Part shown: piece by piece, positions 54,352 to 61,860 of the stretch
How the letters are laid out: every line of letters starts with the position of its first letter
Position numbering within the stretch: position 1 is the stretch's first letter
Assembly (NCBI RefSeq): GCF_042610495.1
Contig: NZ_JBHGAP010000010.1
Location: forward strand, 109,207 to 173,206
Length of the DNA: 64,000 nucleotides
Reading direction: 5' to 3'
DNA from: RU20A sp042610495
Lineage (GTDB): Bacteria > Pseudomonadota > Alphaproteobacteria > Rhizobiales > Rhizobiaceae
The notes under the pieces: model-generated
Database searches by the model: none
What the model was told of the DNA's origin: nothing
The model's input: the letters and a program-made list of their open reading frames with translations, nothing else
Made by a program: the position numbers and the translations under genes

Positions 54352-55327
54352 TCAAAGTCGTTCTGCCCTTGCCTCGGCCACCGGAACGGCGGTCGTCTGC
54401 GTCTTCGTCTCCCGCGCCGCCACCAGGACGGCGGGCGCCACCTCGGCCTTGCCGCGCGGCATGGCCCAGCGCCACAGCGCCGTATCCGACACCGGCAGCA
54501 CGAGGATCAGATGTTCAAGAATGGCGAGCGCCATGAAGCTCGCCAGAAGAATGTGTCCGACCAGCGAATGGGCGTCGCTGGCACTCATCGCGCCGATCAC
54601 CAGCACCGCGAACATGCCCGTCGCCGCCGCCATGAGAAGCGGGAAGATCGGCGCGATGCGGTCGGTCTTGAANCGAATGGGCGTCGCTGGCACTCATCGC
54701 GCCGATCACCAGCACCGCGAACATGCCCGTCGCCGCCGCCATGAGAAGCGGGAAGATCGGCGCGATGCGGTCGGTCTTGAAATAGGTCTTGAGATGCGCG
54801 ATCGGCCGCGGCATCAGCTCGCTGACGGCATGTGGCGCGCCGAGAAAGATCAGAAGCTTGGCCGAGATGCGCATGCCCCAGAGCAGGCTGAAAGTGGCAA
54901 GCCCGAAGCGGTTGTCGGCGCCATGCAGGAGGAGGTAGAGGCCAAGCGCGGTGACGAGGATGGCGATCTCGTGGTCGCAGACCGCCTCGAAAGCGGCCTT
55001 GAAACGGCCCATGCCCGTCAGCCCCGGCGGGCAGTCGCCCGTGCGCCGGCCCGTCAGCGCACCCGTGAGGAACGCCGCCTCGTGCCAGGCCCAGACGAGC
55101 AGTGCGCCGAAGAAGCCGGCATAGGAGCCGAGCGGCGTGCGCTCCGCGCCGCCGAATACCATCAGCACCACGCCCATGCCGCCGGCCAGCGTCATCAACG
55201 GCATCACATGCCAGGCCCGCCAGCCGCCCCGCTCCGTGCGGTTGACCATGGCCAGCACCAGCCCGGTGGAGAGCCACCAGACGCCGATGGCGACGAGGAC
55301 GACGACGAGCGGGTGCGAAAAGGCCAT
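54352..55327 (-). CDS. puhE: PuhE, photosynthetic complex assembly membrane protein (interrupted by a contig-join artefact)
   Basis: The N-terminal half (MAFSHPLVVVLVAIGV..., to about 54674) and the C-terminal half (ending at 54352 with AEARAERL) are in different frames because of one N at 54673 and a repeated 108-bp block on each side. Removing one copy and the N restores an intact frame of 288 residues with about seven to eight hydrophobic helices (for example GLYLLLHG and HLILVLPVSD). PuhE helps LH1/RC assembly in puh operons. The gene is most likely whole in the organism. Confidence 0.9.
54565..54672. repeat. First copy of the 108-bp duplicated contig end
   Basis: It is identical, base for base, to 54674-54781. 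The copies flank a single N, the mark of two overlapping contigs joined without merging the overlap. Confidence 0.92.
54674..54781. repeat. Second copy of the 108-bp duplicated contig end
   Basis: Exact copy of 54565-54672. Deleting it together with the N repairs puhE, which shows it is an artefact and not a biological duplication. Confidence 0.92.
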
Positions 55328-55333
55328 GACCGC

Positions 55334-56443
55334 CTACCAGACCGGCTGCAGGCGGGAGGTGGCGGGAATGGTGTTCTCCTTGGTCGGGATCGCATACATG
55401 CGCACGAAATTGGCGGCGGCGGCGAGCGTCCAGACCGTCTTGCGCAGCCGCCCGCCGATACCGCCCGCCTGCGTGGCCGCGATCATCTTGCGGTTGATGC
55501 GCTCCATGCGGCGGAAGCCGGCGCGCATGGCGGGATTGTCAAGGTCGAGCACCAGCGGGAAGCACTGGCGCGAGATTTCCGATGTCAGGCGGAAGACGCG
55601 CATGTCGTAATCGTCGATGTCGACGCCGAGCGCGGCGTGGAAGGCCGGGCGCATGTGGTCGCGCACATACATGGTGGCGAAGACGGCGAGCAGAAAGAAC
55701 TTGATCCAGTAGCGGTTGATGCCCTGCATCAGCTTCTTGTCGGAGCGGATGATCAGCGAGAAGGCCTCGCCGTGGGAGAACTCGTCATTGCACCACTCGC
55801 GGAACCACTTGAAGATCGGGTGGAAGCGCTGTTCGGGGTGCTTTTCCAGATGCCGGAAGATGGTGATGTAGCGGGCGTAGCCGATCTTCTCGGAGAGGTA
55901 GGTGGCGTAATAGATGAACTTCGGCTTGAAGAAGGTGTATTTCTTCGCTTTCGCAAGGAAGCCCATGTTCACGCCGATGCCGAATTCCTTCAGCGCATCG
56001 TTGATGAAGCCGGCATGGCGGGATTCGTCACGGCTCATATAGCCGAAGAGCTCGCAGATCTCCTGGTTCTTGCCGCGCCGCTTCATCTCCTTGTAGAGCA
56101 CGCAGCCGGAAAATTCCGAGGTGAGCGAGGAGACAAGGAAGTCGATGAACTCCTCGCGCAGACCATCGGGAAGGGCGTCGATATCGATGTCTTCCCACTC
56201 GGCATTGCGCTTGAAGTGGCCGCGGTTCGGGTCGCTCTTCATCTGCGCGATCAAAACGTCCCATTCGGCGCGGACGGGCTCGACATTGATCCGGTCCATC
56301 TCCTCGAAATCGGTCGTGTAGAAGCGCGGCGTCAGCATGGTGGAGACCAGCGCGCTGCGGGTCGTGTCGTTGACGCCGGCAAGGCGGTCCTCGATCGCCG
56401 GTTCGTGGTCCTGGAGATCGCTGGTGGAAACGTGGTTGTTCAT
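55334..56443 (-). CDS. acsF: AcsF, oxygen-dependent Mg-protoporphyrin IX monomethyl ester cyclase
   Basis: A 369-residue di-iron oxygenase. The iron ligands appear in FSGCVLYKE, SRDESRHAGF and WCNDEFSHGEAF. It forms the isocyclic ring E using O2, which suits an aerobic phototroph. Start at ATG 56441-56443, overlapping the stop of the upstream 105-residue gene. No bchE is in the window. Confidence 0.97.
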   Translation of the reverse strand: MNNHVSTSDLQDHEPAIEDRLAGVNDTTRSALVSTMLTPRFYTTDFEEMDRINVEPVRAEWDVLIAQMKSDPNRGHFKRNAEWEDIDIDALPDGLREEFIDFLVSSLTSEFSGCVLYKEMKRRGKNQEICELFGYMSRDESRHAGFINDALKEFGIGVNMGFLAKAKKYTFFKPKFIYYATYLSEKIGYARYITIFRHLEKHPEQRFHPIFKWFREWCNDEFSHGEAFSLIIRSDKKLMQGINRYWIKFFLLAVFATMYVRDHMRPAFHAALGVDIDDYDMRVFRLTSEISRQCFPLVLDLDNPAMRAGFRRMERINRKMIAATQAGGIGGRLRKTVWTLAAAANFVRMYAIPTKENTIPATSRLQPVW

Positions 56444-56757
56444 GACAGGGCCCTTTCCGTGAAGCTGAATTCGCACAGTTCCATCATGTCGAAATCGCCG
56501 GTGGCGCGGGTAAAGGCCCGCTCCAGCGCGCCGGCCCGTGTGATCGTCGCCTTGCGGCGGAAGCTTTTGCACTGGCCATAGGGGATCTGCACCGGCGCGC
56601 CGTGCACCTGCACCTCGTCGCCGGGATGCACGATGACGCCATTGTCGAAGCGCAGATGCGCGCCGAGCGCCTCGAAGGTGTTGTTGATCTCCACGGTGCA
56701 GTCGACGGTCTCGCGTCGGCGCATCAGGGCAAAGAGCGCGGAAAGCGGTGACATCAT
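56440..56757 (-). CDS. Conserved 105-residue protein between puhC and acsF
   Basis: It has a basic/hydrophobic start (MSPLSALFALMRRRE) and a beta-rich body with VEINNTFEALGAHLRFDNG, VIVHPGDEVQVHG and FSFTERALS. There is no membrane helix or known motif. It overlaps both puhC and acsF by 4 bp, and proteins of similar size occupy this place in other photosynthesis clusters. The context suggests a helper of AcsF or of complex assembly; no function is known to me. Confidence 0.8.
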   Translation of the reverse strand: MMSPLSALFALMRRRETVDCTVEINNTFEALGAHLRFDNGVIVHPGDEVQVHGAPVQIPYGQCKSFRRKATITRAGALERAFTRATGDFDMMELCEFSFTERALS

Positions 56758-57248
56758 TGGCGGGATCCTCCTTGGTTGCCGAGGAGCGCGGCAAAGGCTG
56801 CCGCATTGTCCCGGCCGAATGCTTCAAGCGTGATGCGTTCGCCCGTCGCCGTATCCGACAGGCTGACATGGCCGCTTTCCCAGCGGATGAGGCGATAGGG
56901 TGTTTCGACCGGCACGGCCGAGATCTGGCGCATGCGCTCGAACGCGCGCAGCGAACCGCGCACGAAGCCGCCGGTATCGGCCGCATAGGACGCGATCGTC
57001 TCGCCGGTCACGGCATCGGTGACGGTCACCACGTCGCCAGCGGCCCGGCCGAGCACGATGTCGCGCACGGCGACCGCCCGGCCATTGTCCACCCGGACCA
57101 CGCCGTGGCCCGTCGTCTGGCCGAAAAGCACCGCGCCGGTCGCAAAGAGGAGCAGGCCGATGGCGGCGGCGATCAGCGGCGCGGGGATGCGCGCGGTCTT
57201 GCCGGGGCGGCGCTTGTCGAGATAGCCCAGGCTGAGGGCGGAACTCAT
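56754..57248 (-). CDS. puhC: PuhC, photosynthetic complex assembly protein
   Basis: A 164-residue protein with one N-terminal membrane helix (PAPLIAAAIGLLLFATGAVL, about 23-42) and a periplasmic or cytoplasmic domain with GETIASYAADTGGFVRGSLR, the PuhC signature. It assists LH1/RC assembly. Start at 57248 with AGGAGG upstream. Confidence 0.93.
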   Translation of the reverse strand: MSSALSLGYLDKRRPGKTARIPAPLIAAAIGLLLFATGAVLFGQTTGHGVVRVDNGRAVAVRDIVLGRAAGDVVTVTDAVTGETIASYAADTGGFVRGSLRAFERMRQISAVPVETPYRLIRWESGHVSLSDTATGERITLEAFGRDNAAAFAALLGNQGGSRQ

Positions 57249-57258
57249 GGGAGGCCTC

Positions 57259-57945
57259 CTATTCCGCCGCCGCGGCATGGCCGCCGGGCAGGTAGTCGGG
57301 AGAAGCGGCAACCGGCGCCACAGGGCGGGCAACACCCGCACCGGCGGGGCTGTTGCGGTAGGCGACCACGGCGCGCGCCAGGATTTCGGCGACACCGGCC
57401 GCGTCCTCCAGGCAGATCAGCGCCGGCTGCGGCTCGGAAAAGCGCCAGCCGCGCACATGCGGCCACTGCACGAGCCAGGACAGCTTGTGCCCGGGCAGGA
57501 GGGCAACCGCGATCGTGCCGCCGCGTTTTCCGCGTTCGGCCATGGAGACGGCGTTGATCTGCCGGTAGGGCAGGTTCAGCGTCATGGAGAGCGCCACGCC
57601 GAAGCGCATCACGAGACGCTCCGTGGTGATGGTGTAGAGCGTGGTGCGCTCCACACCCCAGGCGAAGAGCTCAACGAGGCCGATCAGGAGGGCGCCGATC
57701 GCCGTCAGCACCGCGACCGCAAAGAGGATGCCGCCGACCGGCTGGCCATCCGAGAGGCCGGCCGCGATGGCCCAGAGGGCGAGAACCACGAAATAGGCGG
57801 CGAGGTAGATGTTCTTCAGGCTGTGGCGGGCCACCAGCCGGGTGCTGGGACGCCCCTGCCAGAGAATGCGCTCCCCGGCCGGAAGCTGGCCCGGCAGGCC
57901 CGGAACCGGCTCGATCTCATGCTCGCGGACGACGAACTGTTTCAC
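57259..57945 (-). CDS. puhB: PuhB, photosynthetic complex assembly protein
   Basis: A 228-residue membrane protein with three hydrophobic helices (about 47-66, 70-97) and a PH-like region including RTTLYTITTERLVMRFG and LPYRQINAVSM. PuhB is needed for efficient reaction-centre assembly. It overlaps puhA by 4 bp. Confidence 0.95.
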   Translation of the reverse strand: MKQFVVREHEIEPVPGLPGQLPAGERILWQGRPSTRLVARHSLKNIYLAAYFVVLALWAIAAGLSDGQPVGGILFAVAVLTAIGALLIGLVELFAWGVERTTLYTITTERLVMRFGVALSMTLNLPYRQINAVSMAERGKRGGTIAVALLPGHKLSWLVQWPHVRGWRFSEPQPALICLEDAAGVAEILARAVVAYRNSPAGAGVARPVAPVAASPDYLPGGHAAAAE

Positions 57946-58718
57946 AGCAGCGGCTCCTGTCTGTCGCCGGTCGCGTAGAGGAGGCCCGCGCCGAAATAGG
58001 CGACGACACGGTCTTCCTCGCGCAGCGTGATCGTCTCCGGCGCGGCGGTCGCCGGCACGTCGGCGAACTGGGCGGCGGTGATGGCGTGGACATAGAGCTG
58101 GCGGCGGCCACGCACGGTCTGGAAGACGACGAAATTGTTGGGCAGCAGCACGCTGCGGCCGCCATCGGCCAGCGTCACCTCGTAGTAGCGCAGGAGCTGT
58201 TCGGAGCGATCGACCCAGACATCGGTGACCGTGCCGGCATCGCGCCGGTCGCAGCCGACGACCGCAAGGCCGCGCGGATCCTTCTGCCCCTCGGCGATGC
58301 CGAAGCCTTCGGCCACCCTGAGCGGCACGATGCGGGCATCGCCATGGGCGGTCATGTCGGGACGCTCGGCGCGTTCCGCCCAGGAGCCCGGCCCGACACC
58401 GGCCAGCAGCGGATTGCCGACCGGCTCGATCGGTGAGCCCGGGGCTTTGGCGATCCGGCGAGCGGAGAGGGGGCGCGTGTCACGCACGAAATCCGGCACG
58501 GCATGCGTGCCCTGGCCGTGCGGCAGGATGAAGGTCTTCTTCGGCGGAACGAAGAGGAAGGGGTGCTTGTTGTAGCGGCCCGTCGCGTCTTCCTCCAGCG
58601 GATAGCCCTCGCGGCGATCCTCCTGGCGCAGATACCAGACGAGCCCGGCAAAGAAGAGCCAGAAGGCGTAGAGCACCACCTGCGCCACATCCATGCTGCC
58701 GACGAGAGATCCGGTCAT
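57942..58718 (-). CDS. puhA: PuhA, photosynthetic reaction centre H subunit
   Basis: A 258-residue H subunit: one N-terminal membrane helix (AQVVLYAFWLFFAGLVWYL, about 12-30), YLRQEDRREGYPLE right after it, and a cytoplasmic PRC-barrel domain (GTVTDVWVDRSEQLLRYYE). It completes the L/M reaction centre and shapes proton access to QB. Confidence 0.97.
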   Translation of the reverse strand: MTGSLVGSMDVAQVVLYAFWLFFAGLVWYLRQEDRREGYPLEEDATGRYNKHPFLFVPPKKTFILPHGQGTHAVPDFVRDTRPLSARRIAKAPGSPIEPVGNPLLAGVGPGSWAERAERPDMTAHGDARIVPLRVAEGFGIAEGQKDPRGLAVVGCDRRDAGTVTDVWVDRSEQLLRYYEVTLADGGRSVLLPNNFVVFQTVRGRRQLYVHAITAAQFADVPATAAPETITLREEDRVVAYFGAGLLYATGDRQEPLL

Positions 58719-58742
58719 GTAAGCCTCCCCAAATGATGGCGG

Positions 58743-60182
58743 TCAGCCGGGCATGTCTGCCAGGCCGAAACGGGTTTCATTGCGTTCATGCGAGCCAGTG
58801 CGGGCGCCACACAGGGGGCCGATCACCGCAAGGCAGAAAAACAGAAGGACGATCTCCAGCCCGTAGACGACGAGATAGCCCGAGGCAGGCGTCAGCAGCG
58901 CCGTTCCCAGCGCGCCGGAGAGCGCCAGCGCATTGACGACATTCTTGATGAAGCCGGCGAGAAGCAGGGCCGTGCCAATCGCAGTCGCCTGCACCGCGCC
59001 CCAGGCGCCGACGACGACGCCGCTGTCGGCCCGGCGCGACACCGCCATGGCGGCGAGCAGCGTGCCAACCGAGAAGAGCCCGTTGCCGAGCCCGATGGCG
59101 GCCGCGCCCACGTAGAAGAGGCCGTCAAAGGCCATGGGCTCTGCGAAGATGATGGCGCTGAAGGCGGCGATGCCGATGAGCAGGCCGCGTGCGGCGATGC
59201 GGTGCACCTCGCCGCCGCGCTGCAGGCTGCGGGCCGCCAGCGTGAAGCCGACCATGGCGCCGGCCGCCCACAGGCCCGTCAGCAGCGTCGTGCGTCCCAC
59301 CGGCATGCCGAGGATCTCACCGCCATAGGGTTCGAGCAGGATGTCCTGCATGGAAAAGGCCATGGAACCGATGGCGACGGCGACGAGTAGGCGGGTGACG
59401 CCGGCATCGCTGCGATAGGCGGCGAGCGCCTCGAAGAAGCCGGGCACCTTGCGGTCGGCGGCGGTCAGGCGCGGATTGCGCGCCTCCTGCTTCCACATGG
59501 CGATGACATTGAGCGCGAGCGTCAGCACCGCCGTGCCCTGGATGACCTGGATAAGCTGCATGGCCGTGAAATCGGTGAGCGCGACGCTGTAGAAGGCCGA
59601 GGCCGCCATCATGCCGGCGAGCAGCATGAGGTAGAGGAGGGCAACGACGCGCGGGCGTTTGTCTTCGGGCGCCAGGTCGCTTGCGAGCGCCAGCCCCGCC
59701 GTCTGCGCCATGTGCAGGCCGAAGCCGCAGAGCAGGAAGGCAAGCGAAGCGCCGGCCGCGCCCGCCCATTCCGGCCCGACCGTCTGGGATTGCAGGAGAA
59801 GCAGCGCAAACGGCATGATGGCGAGGCCGCCGAACTGCAGCATGCTGCCCATCCAGACATAGGGCACGCGCCGCCAGCCGAGCACGGAGCGGTAGGTGTC
59901 GGAGCGGTAGCCGAAGAACAGCCGCAGGGGTGCGGCGAGCACGGGAATGGCGATGACGGCGGAGACGAGCGCCACGGGCACGCCGAGTTCCACGATCAGC
60001 ACGCGGTTCAGCGTGCCGTTGAGCAGCACCATGATGCAGCCGGCTGAGACCTGGAAGAGCGCCAGACGCAGGAGCCGCCCGAGCGGAAGATCGACCGTCG
60101 CGGCATCGGCGAACGGCAGGAAGCGCGTGCCGAGCTTCTGCCAGACCGTGACGAGCCTGCGATGGGCGAGGATCCGGCTCAT
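58743..60182 (-). CDS. lhaA: LhaA, LH1 assembly protein (PucC/MFS family)
   Basis: A 479-residue protein with twelve predicted membrane helices. GYRSDTYRSVLGWRRVPYVWMG and LLEPYGGEILGM are PucC/LhaA signatures. It is required for LH1 assembly and probably hands bacteriochlorophyll to the antenna. It lies between bchM and puhA in the usual order bchM-lhaA-puhA, overlapping bchM by 4 bp. Confidence 0.95.
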   Translation of the reverse strand: MSRILAHRRLVTVWQKLGTRFLPFADAATVDLPLGRLLRLALFQVSAGCIMVLLNGTLNRVLIVELGVPVALVSAVIAIPVLAAPLRLFFGYRSDTYRSVLGWRRVPYVWMGSMLQFGGLAIMPFALLLLQSQTVGPEWAGAAGASLAFLLCGFGLHMAQTAGLALASDLAPEDKRPRVVALLYLMLLAGMMAASAFYSVALTDFTAMQLIQVIQGTAVLTLALNVIAMWKQEARNPRLTAADRKVPGFFEALAAYRSDAGVTRLLVAVAIGSMAFSMQDILLEPYGGEILGMPVGRTTLLTGLWAAGAMVGFTLAARSLQRGGEVHRIAARGLLIGIAAFSAIIFAEPMAFDGLFYVGAAAIGLGNGLFSVGTLLAAMAVSRRADSGVVVGAWGAVQATAIGTALLLAGFIKNVVNALALSGALGTALLTPASGYLVVYGLEIVLLFFCLAVIGPLCGARTGSHERNETRFGLADMPG

Positions 60183-60907
60183 GGGCGCGTCACCTCCATG
60201 GCCTGCGAGGTATAAAAGCCGATCGAGACGCGCGCGCTGCGCCCACCCGCCCAGCCGGCCATCTCGGGACGGCTGACGAGGCCGGAGACGAGATGCTCGG
60301 GCGCGACCGGATAGAGGGCAGGGGCGCGGTTGCCGCGCGGAAAGACCCGGCCGGCCGCGAGCATCGCGCGCAGCAGCCGCGATCCCGGCGCCAGCGTGAA
60401 GAGCAGCGTGTGGGAGGTGCGCCCCGCCATGCGTTCGAGGATGCGGGTCGCATCGGCAGCGCGGTAGTGGATCAGCACATCCATGGCGATGATGGCGTCG
60501 AAGCTGCCATGGCGGGGATCGAGCATGTCGCCGCTTTCGAAGCGCAGGCTCCCCGGCCGGCCACCCATGGCTTTGACGGCCGCTTCGCCGCGCTCGCGGG
60601 CGTGCTCCACCATCTGCGCGGAGAGATCGACGCCCAGCACATCCGCGCCGCGCGCCAGAAGCTCCAGCGACATGACGCCCGAGCCGCAGCCGGCATCGAG
60701 GATGCGCCAGCCGGACAGATCCTGCGGCAGCCAGTCGAGCAGCGTGGCGCGCATCGTGTCGCGGCCGCGGCGCACCGTGGCGCGAATGCCGCCGACCGGC
60801 TCGGTGCTGGTCAGCCGCTTCCAGGCATCCAGCGCCGTGCGATCGAAATAGTGCTCGATCTCCCCGGTGCGGCGCCTGTAATCGGCGATGTGGTCGGCAT
60901 GGCTCAT
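60179..60907 (-). CDS. bchM: BchM, Mg-protoporphyrin IX O-methyltransferase
   Basis: A 242-residue methyltransferase started at 60907 (MSHADHIADY). The SAM motif ILDAGCGSGVMSLEL is at about 67-81; MDVLIHYRAAD and the C-terminal RSARVSIGFY are typical of BchM. It methylates the C13 propionate before ring E closure. It follows bchL. Confidence 0.95.
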   Translation of the reverse strand: MSHADHIADYRRRTGEIEHYFDRTALDAWKRLTSTEPVGGIRATVRRGRDTMRATLLDWLPQDLSGWRILDAGCGSGVMSLELLARGADVLGVDLSAQMVEHARERGEAAVKAMGGRPGSLRFESGDMLDPRHGSFDAIIAMDVLIHYRAADATRILERMAGRTSHTLLFTLAPGSRLLRAMLAAGRVFPRGNRAPALYPVAPEHLVSGLVSRPEMAGWAGGRSARVSIGFYTSQAMEVTRP

Positions 60908-60927
60908 GTCGGTCTGCTTTCCTGTTC

Positions 60928-61860
60928 TCACTCGAAACCGAGAAAATCGAAGATCTGCCGGTCCTTCATCGGCTCGGCCGAAAGGCCGGGCACGCCGGCC
61001 CAGAGCCGCTCGGCGAGCTGCATGTATTCCTGCTGGATCGCCACGATCTCCGGGCTGTCGCCCATCTCGAAGAGCGTGCTTTTCTTCAGGCGGCTGAGGC
61101 GCACATGGTCGGAATCCGGCACATGGGCGAGGCGGGTGAGGCCGATCGCGGCATTGTAGCGGTCGATCTGGTCGGTCTCGCGCGAGCGGTTGGCAATCAC
61201 GCCGCCGAGGCGCACGTCGTAGTTCTTCGCCTTCGCCTTGATGGCCGAGACGATGCGGTTCATCGCGAAGATGGAATCGAAATCGTTGGCGGCGACCACC
61301 ACGGCCCGCTCGGCATGCTGGAGCGGCGCGGCAAAGCCGCCGCAGACGACATCGCCCAACACGTCGAAGATCACGACGTCGGTATCATCGAGCAGGTGAT
61401 GCTCCTTCAGGAGCTTCACCGTCTGCCCCACCACATAGCCGCCGCAGCCCGTGCCGGCCGGCGGACCGCCCGCCTCGATGCACTGCACGCCATTATAGCC
61501 CGCGACCACGTAATCCTCGGGCCGCAGCTCCTCGGTGTGGAAATCGGCCTTTTCCAAGACGTCGATGACGGTCGGGATCAGGCTCTTCGTCAGGGTGAAG
61601 GTGCTGTCATGCTTGGGGTCGCAGCCGATCTGCAGCACGCGCTTGCCGAGCTTGGAAAAGGCCACCGAGAGATTGGACGAGGTGGTGGACTTGCCGATGC
61701 CGCCCTTGCCGTAGATGGCGAAGACCTTGGCGCCGTCGAGTTCGGCCGTGGGGTCGAGATGGACCTGCACGCTGCCTTCCCCGTCTTCGCCCCGGCCGAG
61801 CGCGGCGGCCTTTAGCCGAAGATCCCGCTCGCTGGTCTTGGGGTGGGTGAAGATGTTCAT
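60928..61860 (-). CDS. bchL: BchL, dark-operative protochlorophyllide reductase iron protein
   Basis: A 310-residue nitrogenase-like iron protein. P-loop IYGKGGIGKSTTS, cysteines in AGTGCGGYVVG and DVVCGGFAAP. It drives electrons to BchNB, whose genes must lie outside the window. It resembles BchX but differs in the N-terminus. It overlaps the bchH stop by 4 bp. Confidence 0.97.
   Translation of the reverse strand: MNIFTHPKTSERDLRLKAAALGRGEDGEGSVQVHLDPTAELDGAKVFAIYGKGGIGKSTTSSNLSVAFSKLGKRVLQIGCDPKHDSTFTLTKSLIPTVIDVLEKADFHTEELRPEDYVVAGYNGVQCIEAGGPPAGTGCGGYVVGQTVKLLKEHHLLDDTDVVIFDVLGDVVCGGFAAPLQHAERAVVVAANDFDSIFAMNRIVSAIKAKAKNYDVRLGGVIANRSRETDQIDRYNAAIGLTRLAHVPDSDHVRLSRLKKSTLFEMGDSPEIVAIQQEYMQLAERLWAGVPGLSAEPMKDRQIFDFLGFE

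Noticed and set aside
54352..55327. Real tandem duplication or pseudogene of puhE
   Set aside because: The identical 108-bp copies around one N are explained by a contig overlap, and merging restores the gene.
53855..56581. Plus-strand frame of 908 codons
   Set aside because: Antisense to hemA, puhE and acsF and it runs through the N and duplicated block; not a real protein.
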